The notes below the pieces were generated by a model. It was not told where the DNA came from and made no database searches. It saw only the letters and a list, made by a program, of their open reading frames with translations. The translations under genes were made by a program, and so were the position numbers. A stretch of DNA of 64,000 bases from contig NZ_JAXCLX010000001.1 in assembly GCF_034044635.1 (NCBI RefSeq), positions 1,426,001 through 1,490,000 on the forward strand. The letters are read 5' to 3'. Source of the DNA: Dongia rigui. Lineage in GTDB: Bacteria; Pseudomonadota; Alphaproteobacteria; Dongiales; Dongiaceae. Shown here in pieces: positions 1 to 8,741 of this stretch. The number at the start of each line of letters is the position of its first letter. Position 1 is the first letter of the stretch.

Positions 1-1
1 C

Positions 2-328
2 CTGGCCGGGGCACCGGTGATCGAAATCGTCGACCGCGGCGTCGGCATCGCCGCCGAGGATCTCGAACGCGTGTTCGAGCCCTTCGTGCAGGTCGAAAGC
101 CACTTGAACCGCAAGAACGAGGGCACGGGGCTGGGCCTGCCGCTGTCGCGCCAAATCATGAGCCTCCATGGCGGCACGCTGCATCTCGAATCCGACCTCG
201 GCGCCGGCACGGTGGCGGTGATGATCCTGCCGCCGCAGATCCTGATCGACGGTCAGCCGATCGAACTGCCCGCCGCTACTCGCCCACCTGAAGCAGCAGA
301 CCCAGCTTGCGCGCCTTTGCAAAACTGA
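2..328 (+). CDS. Sensor histidine kinase, C-terminal ATPase part (5' truncated by window)
   Basis: The frame is open from the window edge, so only the last ~108 residues of a kinase are visible. They form the end of a GHKL ATPase domain: a G1-type box (DRGVGIAAED), an F box (FEPF) and a G2 box (GTGLGLPLSR), then the closing strand. The dimerisation/His region lies outside the window, so the sensed signal cannot be judged. The last ~53 bases overlap the end of the convergent ABC permease gene. The tail after the ATPase fold is low-complexity and has no recognisable domain. Confidence 0.85.
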   Translation: MAGAPVIEIVDRGVGIAAEDLERVFEPFVQVESHLNRKNEGTGLGLPLSRQIMSLHGGTLHLESDLGAGTVAVMILPPQILIDGQPIELPAATRPPEAADPACAPLQN

Positions 329-1073
329 TCAGATAGATCCCGACGCCGATCAGGCAAAGAAGGCCGTTCAAGGCCAGGGCCGCGGCGAAATGATCCCAGC
401 GAAACACCTGGTGGAACAGCATCTCGCGCATGCCTTCGAAGACATGGGTCGAAGGCAGGGCGAACGCGATCACCTGCGCCCAGCCGGGCAGGACCGTCAC
501 CGGGTAATAGACGCAAGAGAACGGCGCCAGCAGGAAGACGAGGAACCACGCCATGTTCTCGGCCGCCAGGCCATAGCGCAGGATCATGGCGGTGACGATC
601 AGCCCCAAGGCGCAGCCCATGATCAGGAGGTTGAAGAAGAAGGCGAGCAGCGGGATCCCCAGCGTGAAGATCGAGAAGTGATAGAAGGGGATGGCCAGCA
701 GCATCGCCGGCAGCACGCCGATGACGGCGCGCACGAAGGACATGGCGACGAGCGAGATGATGTGCTCAAGCGGTGTCAGCGGCGAGCAATAAAGATTGGC
801 CAGGTTGCGCGACCACAGCTCTTCCAGAAACGAGAGCGAGAACCCGAGTTGCCCGCGAAACAGCACGTCCCACAGCATGACGCCGGCGATGAGCACACCG
901 AATGCGTTCGCCACATAGGATGAATTGGTGGCAAGAAACTGGGAGAGGAAACCCCAGATCACCATCTGCATGGTTGGCCAATACGCCATCTCGACAATGC
1001 GCGGCCAGGACCGCCGCATGACATAAAAATGCCGCTGGCACATGGCGCCCACACGGGCGAAGGAGAAGGTCAT
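276..1073 (-). CDS. ABC-2 type transporter permease
   Basis: A 265-residue integral membrane protein with about six hydrophobic segments, typical in size and pattern of the single-domain ABC-2 permease that pairs with a NatA/DrrA-like ATPase. The ATPase gene lies directly upstream on the same strand (ends 1216), separated by a dispersed repeat, so the two probably form one exporter. The substrate is unknown; lipids, polysaccharide, drugs or Na+ are all moved by relatives. The ATG at 1073 gives a positive N-terminus (RHFYVMRR) before the first membrane helix. Its 3' end overlaps the convergent kinase gene. Confidence 0.85.
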   Translation of the reverse strand: MTFSFARVGAMCQRHFYVMRRSWPRIVEMAYWPTMQMVIWGFLSQFLATNSSYVANAFGVLIAGVMLWDVLFRGQLGFSLSFLEELWSRNLANLYCSPLTPLEHIISLVAMSFVRAVIGVLPAMLLAIPFYHFSIFTLGIPLLAFFFNLLIMGCALGLIVTAMILRYGLAAENMAWFLVFLLAPFSCVYYPVTVLPGWAQVIAFALPSTHVFEGMREMLFHQVFRWDHFAAALALNGLLCLIGVGIYLISFAKARKLGLLLQVGE

Positions 1074-1081
1074 GACAAAGC

Positions 1082-1190
1082 GCCCCTCACCCCGACCCTC
1101 TCCCCGCTATCGCGGGGCGAGGGAGTTGTCGCCGAGTTCTGCCTTAAGCCCCTCGCCCCGCTTGCGGGGAGAGGGGTTGGGGTGAGGGGG
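1082..1190. repeat. Dispersed CCCCTC/GAGGGG palindromic repeat, copy 1
   Basis: Two GC-rich hairpins (CTCTCCCCGC...GCGGGGCGAGGG and CTCGCCCCGC...GCGGGGAGAGGGG) are joined by a short linker and bounded by CCCCTCACCCC and GGGGTGAGGGG. A second, very similar copy lies at 43562-43696, and even the linker is related (GAGGGAGT...TAAGCCCCTCGCCCC). Here it separates the ABC ATPase and permease genes. This resembles REP/BIME-type intergenic repeats. Confidence 0.85.
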
Positions 1191-1215
1191 AGCGACTGCG
1201 CGAACTTTGCCATCC

Positions 1216-1977
1216 TCACACCTCCGCCTTCGCCGGTTCGCCGCTGCGGCGATCGCGCGCGATGTCGAGGAAGACTTCTTCGAGATTCTGGCGGCCGAAG
1301 CGATAGATGAGATCGTCCGGCGTGCCGCGATCGACGATCTTGCCCTTCCTGAGCATCAACACCTCATGCGCCAGGCGCTCGACCTCGTTCATGTTGTGGG
1401 ACGCGAGCAGAATGGCGGCACCGGATTGGCGCTGATAGCTCTCCAAGTAGTGACGCACCCAGTCTGCCGTGTCGGGGTCCAACGACGCGGTAGGCTCGTC
1501 GAGCAGCAGCAGTTCCGGGCGATTGAGCAGCGCCTTGCCCAGGGCCACCCGTGTCTTCTGCCCGGCCGAAAGCGACCCGGTCTTGCGGTCGAGCAAGGCG
1601 CCGAGATCCAGGGCCGCCGCAATTTCCTTGATGCGCGTGGCGACATCCTTGATGCCATAGAGCTTCCCGAAGACGATGAGGTTCTCGCGCGCCGACAGAC
1701 GGTGCGGCAAATCGACATAGGGGGAGGAGAAATTCATCCGCCCCAGCACCTTGTGGCGGTGCCTGGCGATGTCGAGGCCAAAGAGCGAGATGCGCCCGGC
1801 GGTCGGCACCAGCAATCCCAGCAGCATCGAGATGGTGGTGGTCTTGCCGGCGCCATTGCCGCCCAGCAAGGCCACGGTTTGCCCCGCCGCCACGGAAAAA
1901 GTGAGGCCGTCCACGGCCTTAAGATCGCCAAAGCGTTTCTGAAGCTGATCCACGTCAATGATGGGCTGGGAAAGCAT
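1216..1977 (-). CDS. ABC transporter ATP-binding protein
   Basis: A 253-residue ABC ATPase of the NatA/CcmA type. Visible motifs are Walker A (GGNGAGKTT), the signature (LSAGQKTR, a variant of LSGGQ), Walker B (LLLLDEPTASLDPD) and the switch His (LLASHN). The ATG at 1977 was chosen because the ABC fold begins within ten residues; another ATG at 2016 would add 13 residues, and the much longer open frame beyond that is only antisense to regB. It partners the permease downstream and is divergent from regB. Confidence 0.9.
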   Translation of the reverse strand: MLSQPIIDVDQLQKRFGDLKAVDGLTFSVAAGQTVALLGGNGAGKTTTISMLLGLLVPTAGRISLFGLDIARHRHKVLGRMNFSSPYVDLPHRLSARENLIVFGKLYGIKDVATRIKEIAAALDLGALLDRKTGSLSAGQKTRVALGKALLNRPELLLLDEPTASLDPDTADWVRHYLESYQRQSGAAILLASHNMNEVERLAHEVLMLRKGKIVDRGTPDDLIYRFGRQNLEEVFLDIARDRRSGEPAKAEV

Positions 1978-2124
1978 GTTAAGGCTCGGGCCCCAAGGGA
2001 AGAGGATTGCGCGCATCGGAGGCGCAGATTCGGTATGACTTTCAGCGCCTTGATAGCCCATCCGGGCCGCACCTGTAAAACTGCCGGGTTGCAAATCGGG
2101 CTTTAATGTCTTGAATGGCTCCTG

Positions 2125-3513
2125 ATGAGTGAGGTTACTGCCCCCGTGGCCGGTCTTCGGCCCGAATTCCAGCCCGCCCGCCGCCCGGCGCGCGGCCATG
2201 TGCGGCTGCGCACGCTCCTTGCCATCCGCTGGGTGGCGGTGGTGGGCCAGGCGGCCTCGCTGTTCTTCGTCAACGTCGTGCTGGGCTATCCGATCGAACT
2301 CGTACCCGCCGCCCTGGTCATTGCCGCGCTGGCCGTGGCGACCCTGGTCCCGCAAGTGAAGCGCAAGGCCAATGCGCGTTTGACCGACCGGGAATCCGCG
2401 CTCTATTTCGCCTTCGACATGGTGCAGCTGACGGTGCTGCTGGGGTTGACCGGCGGGCTGCACAACCCCTTCTCGCTGCTGCTGCTCGCCCCCGTCACGG
2501 TCTCGGCCGCAGCCTTGAGCTATCGTTCGACCTTGGGTTTGACGGCGCTGGCCATCACCTGCGTCAACGTCCTTGCCTTCTTTCACCTGCCCTTGCCCTG
2601 GCCGGGCGGCCTCTTCGACCTGCCGCCGATCTTCGTCTTCGGCCTTGCCATCGCGCTGGGCCTCGCCGTCGTCTTCATCTCGGTCTATGTCTTCAAGGTG
2701 GCCGAGGAATCGCGCCGCGTCACCGATGCCCTCATGGCCGTGCAATCGGCCCTCGATCGCGAGCAGCGCATCAATTCGGTGGGTGCCTTGGCCGCCGCCG
2801 CCGCCCATGAGCTGGGTTCGCCCTTGGGCACCATCTCGCTCATCGCCAAGGAATGGACGCGCGATCTACCGGCGGACTCACCCTATCGCCCCGACGCCGA
2901 ACTGCTCTTAAGCCAGGCCGAACGCTGCCGGCATATTCTGGCTGAAATCGCGGCGCGGCCCGAGCAATCCTCGAAGGATCATTTTCATGTCCTCGCCGCA
3001 CCGCTCCTTGTCGAGCTGGCGGCCGAGCCCTTCCTGCGCCCCTCGGTCGCCCTGCGCATCGAGGCGAAATCGGAGGGCGGCGAGCAGGACCCGCCGGTCA
3101 TGCCGCGCCGGCCTGAAATCATGCACGGCCTTGGCAATTTGCTGCAGAACGCCATCGAATTCGCCAAGGAAGAAGTGCAGGTGGTGATCAGCTGGTCGCG
3201 CACCGAGCTTGCCATCACCATCACCGATGACGGTCAGGGCTTCCCGCAGGAATTGCTGGCGCGCCTTGGCGACCCCTATATTTCAGCGGCCCTCGGGCGC
3301 TATGGTGGCAAACTGGTCAGGAGCGCGGTGGGTGGGCCCAAGAGCAGTCCGGACCGGCGCAAGGGCGACCATATGGGCCTTGGCATCTTCATCGCCCAGA
3401 ATCTGCTGGAACGCTCGGGCGGGAATGTCCATTTCGACAACAACGAATTCGGCGGCGCCGAGGTCAAGGTGATCTGGCCCCGGAGCGCGCTCACCGAAGC
3501 GCATAAGGAGTGA
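2125..3513 (+). CDS. regB: Redox sensor histidine kinase RegB/PrrB/ActS
   Basis: A 462-residue membrane kinase. An N-terminal region with about six transmembrane helices carries the quinone-binding signature GGLHNPF (near residue 110). The H box (AAAHELGSPLGT) has its phospho-acceptor at His228, and the redox-active Cys of this family sits at Cys268 (ERCRHIL). A GHKL ATPase follows (N box HGLGNLLQNA, G1 DDGQGF, G2 MGLGIF). In characterised relatives, oxygen and quinone redox state inhibit the kinase, which phosphorylates RegA to control respiration, CO2/N2 fixation and photosynthesis genes. regA follows 13 bases later, with no senC between them. Confidence 0.95.
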   Translation: MSEVTAPVAGLRPEFQPARRPARGHVRLRTLLAIRWVAVVGQAASLFFVNVVLGYPIELVPAALVIAALAVATLVPQVKRKANARLTDRESALYFAFDMVQLTVLLGLTGGLHNPFSLLLLAPVTVSAAALSYRSTLGLTALAITCVNVLAFFHLPLPWPGGLFDLPPIFVFGLAIALGLAVVFISVYVFKVAEESRRVTDALMAVQSALDREQRINSVGALAAAAAHELGSPLGTISLIAKEWTRDLPADSPYRPDAELLLSQAERCRHILAEIAARPEQSSKDHFHVLAAPLLVELAAEPFLRPSVALRIEAKSEGGEQDPPVMPRRPEIMHGLGNLLQNAIEFAKEEVQVVISWSRTELAITITDDGQGFPQELLARLGDPYISAALGRYGGKLVRSAVGGPKSSPDRRKGDHMGLGIFIAQNLLERSGGNVHFDNNEFGGAEVKVIWPRSALTEAHKE

Positions 3514-3526
3514 AGGGTAAGACGAC

Positions 3527-4081
3527 ATGAACGATATTCCGCAAACCCAGGTGGCCGAGAAGACCTTGCTGATCATCGACGACGACGCGCCCTATCGGCA
3601 GCGTCTCGCGCAGGCGCTGGAGAAGCGCGGCTTTGCCGTCACCCAGGCCGAAAGCGTCGAGGCCGGCATTGCGGCCGCCAAGGCGCAGCCGCCGCGCTAT
3701 GCCGTCGTTGATCTGCGGCTCGCCGATGGCAGCGGCCTCGACGTCGTGCCGGAGATCAAGAAGAGCCGCCCGGATTGCCGCGTCGTCATCCTCACCGGCT
3801 ATGGCAATATCGCGACCGCCGTGGCCGCCATCAAATCCGGCGCCATCGACTACTTGCCCAAGCCCGCCGATGCCGACCAGGTCGAAGCGGCCTTGCTCGA
3901 GCATCGCGATGCATTGCCGCCGCCCCCGGAACAGCCGATGACCGCCGACCGCGTGCGCTGGGAACACATCCAGCGCGTCTACGAACAATGCGACCGCAAC
4001 GTCTCGGAGACCGCAAGACGCCTCCGGATGCACCGTCGCACCCTGCAGCGGATCCTCGCCAAATACGCGCCCAGGGCGTGA
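3527..4081 (+). CDS. regA: Response regulator RegA/PrrA/ActR
   Basis: A 184-residue response regulator, the normal RegA length. The receiver domain carries the acidic pocket (IIDDDAPY) and phospho-Asp62 (VVDLRLADGSG). The C-terminal Fis-like helix-turn-helix (NVSETARRLRMHRRTLQRIL) is the near-invariant RegA/ActR DNA-binding element. GAAGGGTAAGA lies before the ATG. It is co-transcribed with regB and is expected to control energy-generating pathways in response to redox state. The cbb3-like proteins and FNR-like sites elsewhere in the window fit such a lifestyle but are not shown targets. Confidence 0.96.
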   Translation: MNDIPQTQVAEKTLLIIDDDAPYRQRLAQALEKRGFAVTQAESVEAGIAAAKAQPPRYAVVDLRLADGSGLDVVPEIKKSRPDCRVVILTGYGNIATAVAAIKSGAIDYLPKPADADQVEAALLEHRDALPPPPEQPMTADRVRWEHIQRVYEQCDRNVSETARRLRMHRRTLQRILAKYAPRA

Positions 4082-4115
4082 AGTCCGTTCGACCTAAGCC
4101 ACGTCTCACACTTTC

Positions 4116-4206
4116 GTCATGCCCGGGCCCAGCGTTGATCCCACTGGCCGGGCATCCACTCCATCAACTTCGAAAGTGGATCCCCGGGTCTTCGCCCGGG
4201 GATGAC
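4116..4206. repeat. GTCAT-CCCGGG palindromic intergenic repeat, copy 1
   Basis: A pair of hairpins bounded by GTCATGCCCGGG and CCCGGGGATGAC, with an internal half GTGGATCCCCGGGTCTTCG. The same design occurs at 4739-4814 and 54433-54511. It fills most of the gap between regA and the Nudix gene. Repeats of this look are common in alphaproteobacterial intergenic DNA; transcription termination, mRNA stabilisation or selfish mobility are all possible roles. Confidence 0.85.
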
Positions 4207-4230
4207 GGCAATTTCCTTCGAGGCGCACCC

Positions 4231-4719
4231 ATGAGCTTCCGCGACAGCTATCTCTATCCGATCCGCCAGAAGGTCGGCAGCGACCTGCTGCTGTTGCCCG
4301 GTGCCTCCTGCCTCTTCGTCAATGAGGGCGGTGAGATTCTTCTGGAGCGGCGCAGCGACTTCAAGATCTGGGGCGTGCCAGCTGGCTCACCGGAGCCGGG
4401 CGAAGACATCGCCACCGCCGTCTGCCGCGAGATGCTGGAAGAGACCGGCGTGTTGCCCGCGCGCGTCATCCCCTATGGCTTCGGCTCGGACCCCAAGACG
4501 AAGACCATCGTCTATCCCAACGGCCATCGCTGCCAGTATTTCGTGATGCTGTTCTATGCCGATTGGCCGGCGGGCGCCGTCCCCGTGACGTCCGAGGAAT
4601 CGCTCGAATTCGGCTGGTTCAAGCCGGAGGCACTCCCCGCCGACGTCATGCCCTCGGTGCCGGCCAGTGTCACCGCCTACCTGCGCTTCCGCGAGACGGG
4701 CGTCTTTCAGTTGATTTAA
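4231..4719 (+). CDS. Nudix hydrolase
   Basis: A 162-residue protein with an exact Nudix box, G-x5-E-x7-REMLEETGV, within residues 50-75, so it should hydrolyse a nucleoside-diphosphate-linked compound using Mg2+. The substrate is not deducible; the motif context (WGVPAGSPEPGE) is of the general MutT/ADP-ribose pyrophosphatase sort. The ATG at 4231 gives the first residues of a normal Nudix fold; the upstream extension of the frame runs through the repeat and regA and is not credible. Repeats flank the gene on both sides, so it is probably a single-gene unit. Confidence 0.88.
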   Translation: MSFRDSYLYPIRQKVGSDLLLLPGASCLFVNEGGEILLERRSDFKIWGVPAGSPEPGEDIATAVCREMLEETGVLPARVIPYGFGSDPKTKTIVYPNGHRCQYFVMLFYADWPAGAVPVTSEESLEFGWFKPEALPADVMPSVPASVTAYLRFRETGVFQLI

Positions 4720-4738
4720 ATCTAGCGGTTTTAGTGAG

Positions 4739-4814
4739 CGTCATCCCCGGGCTTGTCCCGGGGATCCACTGCTAGCCGGTGAGAGTGGATGCCCGGAACA
4801 AGTCCGGGCATGAC
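4739..4814. repeat. GTCAT-CCCGGG palindromic intergenic repeat, copy 2
   Basis: GTCATCCCCGGGCTTGTCC is followed by a mirrored half (GTGGATGCCCGG...CCGGGCATGAC). It lies between the converging ends of the Nudix and DoxX genes and may act as a two-way terminator-like structure. It is related to copies at 4116 and 54433. Confidence 0.88.
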
Positions 4815-4820
4815 GGAGTA

Positions 4821-5216
4821 TCAGGACCGCCCCATCTTCGCATCGACGCTCCAGGGGCCCGGGCCGGCGAAGACGAGGTAGAAGAACAGGAAGCAATAGA
4901 GCAGCGCCGCTTCGCCGCCATTGACGGCCGGATAGAAGCTCTGCGGCGCATGCACCATGAAATAGGCGACCGCCATCGTGCCCGACGAGATGAAGGCGGC
5001 AAGGCGCGTGAAGAGACCGACGGCGATCAGCGCGCCGCCGACAAGCTCGATCCAGCCGGCGATCCAGGGCGGCGAGCCGGGATCGAAGACCATGCCGAGA
5101 TCGGGGAAGCCGAAATGCTTGCCAAGGCCATGCACCATGAAGGCGAGGCCGGCGACGATGCGGACGATGCTGAGCACGCGTGGTGCCCAGGAATTGAGTT
5201 GGGAGCTGAGAGCCAT
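4821..5216 (-). CDS. DoxX family membrane protein
   Basis: A 131-residue protein with four hydrophobic segments and the DoxX-type opening VLSIVRIVAGLAFMVHGLGK. DoxX proteins are small membrane proteins linked to quinone and thiol redox balance; the exact role is usually unknown. The ATG at 5216 was preferred to the one at 5231 because GAGGGGA sits about eight bases upstream of it. The gene stands alone, bounded by a repeat downstream and ~130 bases of non-coding DNA upstream. Confidence 0.85.
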   Translation of the reverse strand: MALSSQLNSWAPRVLSIVRIVAGLAFMVHGLGKHFGFPDLGMVFDPGSPPWIAGWIELVGGALIAVGLFTRLAAFISSGTMAVAYFMVHAPQSFYPAVNGGEAALLYCFLFFYLVFAGPGPWSVDAKMGRS

Positions 5217-5344
5217 GGCGGGTCCCCTCATCTATGCGGCCTCAAAGCGGTCCGCAAACTGGCATCCGCCGGAGGGCGGGCTGCCGCCGAGGGTATAAAA
5301 CCGACTCCGCCCCTGCCAAGGCGGTAAGAAACCCAGGTTTCCTG

Positions 5345-6001
5345 CTAAACCCCTAGGATTCTTGCCACTTCGCGCATGTCGTCGACCGCGGTCATGGCCC
5401 CCGTCTCAATGAGGCGGGCGCCGAGGCCGGGCAGCACATGGCTGCCGCCGGTAAAGCCGATGACCGTCATGCCGGCGGCCTTCCCCGCCGTGACCCCGGC
5501 GACGCTGTCCTCGATGACGACGCAGGTTTCCGGCGCATGGCCCATTTTCCGGGCGGCATAGAGGAAGAGATCGGGGGCCGGCTTGCCGTTCTTCACCATG
5601 GTGGCGCTGAAGATATGGGGCGCCAACCGGTCATAGAGGCCAACGAGGCTGAGGCTGTGCTGCAGGCGTTCCGGCGCACTCGACGAGGCGACACAGCGCG
5701 GCAGGGTCAGGCGGTCGAGCAGATCGGCAATCCCCGCCGTCGCGGTGAGCTCGGTTTCGAAAATCGACTTCGTCTCGGCGAGGATGTCGGCGATGCAGGC
5801 GTCCGTAACCGGCCAGTTGAAGTGTTCCTCGACCAGCTTCATGCTGCTCTTGAAACTCAAGCCGATGCAGTGGTTGACGATGAAGTCGTCCGGCATGTCG
5901 AGGCCGTGGCGGCGAAAGACGCGCGTCTCGGCGATGCAGCCGAGATGCTCGCTGTCGATGAGGACGCCGTCGCAATCGAAGATGACGAGGGTGGGTTTCA
6001 T
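5345..6001 (-). CDS. HAD-superfamily phosphatase (phosphoglycolate phosphatase-like)
   Basis: A 218-residue HAD hydrolase. Motif I is FDCDGVLIDS near the N-terminus (nucleophile Asp plus acid/base Asp), motif II is CVASSS, motif III is NGKPAPD, and motif IV is VVIEDSVAGVTAGKAAGM. This layout matches the beta-phosphoglucomutase/Gph subgroup with an alpha-helical cap. The substrate is unassigned. It starts four bases after the UbiH-type gene stops, so the two are probably one transcript. Confidence 0.88.
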   Translation of the reverse strand: MKPTLVIFDCDGVLIDSEHLGCIAETRVFRRHGLDMPDDFIVNHCIGLSFKSSMKLVEEHFNWPVTDACIADILAETKSIFETELTATAGIADLLDRLTLPRCVASSSAPERLQHSLSLVGLYDRLAPHIFSATMVKNGKPAPDLFLYAARKMGHAPETCVVIEDSVAGVTAGKAAGMTVIGFTGGSHVLPGLGARLIETGAMTAVDDMREVARILGV

Positions 6002-6005
6002 CGGC

Positions 6006-7376
6006 TCAAAGCTTTTCGCCGCGCACCAGGCGCGGCAAGGTGCCGACGATCCCCATGGCATGGCGCATGGCGAGGCGCTTCAAGGGCTTCGCCTTGTTGA
6101 AGAGGAAGAAGCCGATATCGCGCGCCAGCCGAATGGGCCCGATATCGTTGGAGAAGAGGCGCGTCAGCCCGTCCGTCACCACCAGCATCATCAGATTATC
6201 AAAGCGCCGCCAGCGCGCGTAATGTTCCAGCACGGCCAAGCTGCCGAGATCGGCACCACCGCGCCAGGCATCGACCAGCACTTCGGAAAGGGCCGCGACA
6301 TCGCGCACGCCCATGTTGAAGCCCTGCCCCGCAATGGGGTGCATGCCATGCGCCGCATCGCCGGCCAGCGCCAGGCCCTCGCGGATATAGGTCGAGGCGA
6401 GGATCATCTTGAGCGGATAATTGAAGCGCGGCCCCACCGGGCGAATGCGTCCGAGCGTCGGGCCGAAGCGGCGCTCGATCTCACCCCCCAATTCATCATC
6501 GCTGAGGGCCAGCAGCATCGGGATGATGCGCGGGTCTTCGGTCCAGACGATGGAGGAGCGGTGGCGGCCTTCCGCATCATCCGTCATCGGCAGCATGGCG
6601 AAGGGACCGACGGGCAGGAAATGCTCATGCGCCACGCCGTCATGCGGCCGATCATGCGTCACGGTGCAGACGATGGCGCTGTGCTTGTAGCCCAGTTCCT
6701 GCGTCGTGATGCCCGCCATGCGCCGCACCGCGGAGGCGCGGCCATCGGCGCCGATGACGAGGCGCGCGCGGATCAGGGTGCCGTCATCGAGGGTCACCAC
6801 ATTGAAGCTGCCCTCAAACGCAATCTCGCGCACACGCGTGCCGGGCAGGTGCGTGACGGCGGCAATCTCGGCGAGGCGCTTCAGCAGCCCGACGCGCACC
6901 GCGCGGTTCTCGATGATCCAGCCGAAGGGCGGCTGGGCGCCGTGCGCTCCCGGTACCGTGTCTGGATTAAGATCGGCGAAATGGTAATGGACGAAGAACG
7001 GGCTCGCTTCCCGGTACTGCCAGCCGCCATCGGAGACGCGGATATCGCGGATGGGTTCGGCGGCGGCGGCGATATAATCCCAGGCGCCGATGCCCGAGAG
7101 CACCTGCTGCGACCCATAGGCGATGGCCGAGGAACGGCCGTCAAAGGTCTCGGCGGTGATGTCGGGCAGCTTTTCCGATTCGACCAGCGTCACCGGGATT
7201 CCCGCCCCGCCCAGCGCCGCCGCCATGGCCATGCCGACGAGCCCGCCGCCGACAATCAAGATTTCGGTTTCGGCAGGACCTGCGTTCGAAAGCGGAACGC
7301 GCGCTGGCACCGCGGTATTCAGCGGGTAAGTGCCTGTCTTTGCTGGCCCATTCGGTGTGGTATGCGAGTCTGTCAT
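6006..7376 (-). CDS. FAD-dependent UbiH/UbiF-family hydroxylase
   Basis: A ~456-residue flavoprotein monooxygenase. It has the FAD Rossmann motif (ILIVGGGLVGMAMA), the DG motif (RLVIGADGRASAVR) and the second FAD motif (LALAGDAAHGMHPIAGQG), which are diagnostic for ubiquinone-biosynthesis hydroxylases. It probably hydroxylates the benzoquinone ring during ubiquinone synthesis, but UbiH, UbiF, UbiL and UbiM cannot be separated by eye. An ATG at 7376 has GGGA about 11 bases upstream; a GTG at 7385 is the alternative. About 35 residues precede the FAD fold, longer than usual. Confidence 0.85.
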   Translation of the reverse strand: MTDSHTTPNGPAKTGTYPLNTAVPARVPLSNAGPAETEILIVGGGLVGMAMAAALGGAGIPVTLVESEKLPDITAETFDGRSSAIAYGSQQVLSGIGAWDYIAAAAEPIRDIRVSDGGWQYREASPFFVHYHFADLNPDTVPGAHGAQPPFGWIIENRAVRVGLLKRLAEIAAVTHLPGTRVREIAFEGSFNVVTLDDGTLIRARLVIGADGRASAVRRMAGITTQELGYKHSAIVCTVTHDRPHDGVAHEHFLPVGPFAMLPMTDDAEGRHRSSIVWTEDPRIIPMLLALSDDELGGEIERRFGPTLGRIRPVGPRFNYPLKMILASTYIREGLALAGDAAHGMHPIAGQGFNMGVRDVAALSEVLVDAWRGGADLGSLAVLEHYARWRRFDNLMMLVVTDGLTRLFSNDIGPIRLARDIGFFLFNKAKPLKRLAMRHAMGIVGTLPRLVRGEKL

Positions 7377-7428
7377 GGCTGGCACAATCCCGGTTTACGC
7401 AGGCGATGTCCAGCGGCTATAAGGCCGC

Positions 7429-8199
7429 ATGAAACTGGCCCCCGATTGGAACAGGACCGCCGCCGATTACGCCCGCCACCGGGCCGGCTTTCCGGACTGG
7501 TTCTACGACCGGGTGGCTGAGCGCGGGCTGTTCCGGCCCGGCACGCAAATCCTCGATATCGGCACCGGTACCGGATTCCTCGGCCGCGGCTTTGCCCAGC
7601 GCGGCGCAAAGGTCACCGGCCTCGATGTCGCCACCGCCATGTTGGACGCGGCCCGCGCACTCGACCAGGCGGCGGGCCTTGCCACCGACTACGTCACCGC
7701 CCCGGCGGAATCCACCGGCCTGCCGGCGCAGAGCTTCGATCTCATCAGTGCCGGCACCTGCTGGCATTGGTTCAATGCGCCGAAAGTGATGGCGGAGGCG
7801 ATGCGCCTCCTGAAACCCGGCGGGCATCTCCTCATCGCCAACCTCGTCTGGCTGCCGCTGCCCGGCAATGTGGTGGCGCGCACGGAAGCATTGATCGAGG
7901 CCTATAACCCCAGCTGGCATCTGGGCGGCTGGCAGGGGCACAGCGCCGACCAGCAGCGCCACCTCATCGAGGGCGGCTTCGTGGCACGCGAGAGCGCCTC
8001 GGTCGATTACGACATCCCCTACAGCCCCGAAGCCTGGCGCGGCCGCATCCGCGGCTCGGCCGGCGTGGCGGCAAGCCTCCCCGCAGCGGCCGTCGAAAAA
8101 TTCGATGCCGAGCTCGGCGCGCTGCTGGCGCAGGACTTCCCCGGCGATCCCATCCCCGTGCCGCATCGCTTGGTGGCACTGTGGGGGCAGAAGCCATGA
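7429..8199 (+). CDS. SAM-dependent methyltransferase (class I)
   Basis: A 256-residue class I methyltransferase with motif I ILDIGTGTGFLGRGF, the acidic end of strand 2 (VTGLDVA) and a motif IV/post-I region (SFDLISAGTCWHWF). The CWHWF segment is typical of the Methyltransf_11-type group in which Trp/His line the pocket. The substrate is unknown. Its stop codon overlaps the ATG of the GNAT gene (ATGA at 8196), so the two are translationally coupled. Confidence 0.87.
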   Translation: MKLAPDWNRTAADYARHRAGFPDWFYDRVAERGLFRPGTQILDIGTGTGFLGRGFAQRGAKVTGLDVATAMLDAARALDQAAGLATDYVTAPAESTGLPAQSFDLISAGTCWHWFNAPKVMAEAMRLLKPGGHLLIANLVWLPLPGNVVARTEALIEAYNPSWHLGGWQGHSADQQRHLIEGGFVARESASVDYDIPYSPEAWRGRIRGSAGVAASLPAAAVEKFDAELGALLAQDFPGDPIPVPHRLVALWGQKP

Positions 8200-8741
8200 C
8201 CCAGATCCGCCCCACCACGGCAGCCGATCTCACCACGATCGCCGAGATCCACCTGAAGGGCTGGGAACTCGCCTATGGCGCCTTCCTCCCCGCCGATCAA
8301 CTGGCCGCCATGCAGCCGGCGAAGCGCCTGCCGCTGTGGCAGGCTTGGCTCAGTGACCCGAAGAAACTGATCCTCGTCGGCAGCATCGGCGACGAGATCG
8401 ATGGTTTCCTCCTCGGCGGCCCGGTCAAAGATCACGACATCCGCAAAGGCAGCACCGACGGCTTTGATTGCGAGATCTACTCGCTACATTGCCGCGCCCA
8501 TGTGCAAGGCAAGGGCCTCGGCCGCGCCCTCATCAGCGCCGCCGCCACGCATTGGTCCGCCGCCGGCAAGCACGCCCTGATGCTCTGGGCCTATAGCGAC
8601 AACGCCTACCGGAAGTTCTACGAAAAGATCGGCGGCCACCTCATCGCCGAAGGCATCGACGACGGCATCCCGGATGTCGCCTATGGCTGGCGGAGCCTCG
8701 CTGATTTATCTGCAATCAGACATAGATTGGAGATCGCATGA
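8196..8741 (+). CDS. GNAT family N-acetyltransferase
   Basis: A 181-residue GNAT acetyltransferase. The acetyl-CoA loop is visible as VQGKGLGRALI (Q/RxxGxG/A), preceded by the beta-strand YSLHCRAH and followed by the usual YRKFYEKIGG segment. The substrate cannot be predicted. ATGA overlaps join it to the methyltransferase upstream and to the membrane protein downstream (8738), giving a three-gene coupled unit. Confidence 0.9.
   Translation: MTQIRPTTAADLTTIAEIHLKGWELAYGAFLPADQLAAMQPAKRLPLWQAWLSDPKKLILVGSIGDEIDGFLLGGPVKDHDIRKGSTDGFDCEIYSLHCRAHVQGKGLGRALISAAATHWSAAGKHALMLWAYSDNAYRKFYEKIGGHLIAEGIDDGIPDVAYGWRSLADLSAIRHRLEIA

Noticed and set aside
1978-2808. Long N-terminal extension of the ABC ATPase frame (to 530 residues)
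   Set aside because: It runs antisense through regB, is low-complexity, and ABC folds begin at the ATG at 1977.
5745-7520. 591-residue plus-strand frame
   Set aside because: It is antisense to the UbiH-type and HAD genes, with no domain; high GC content keeps it open.
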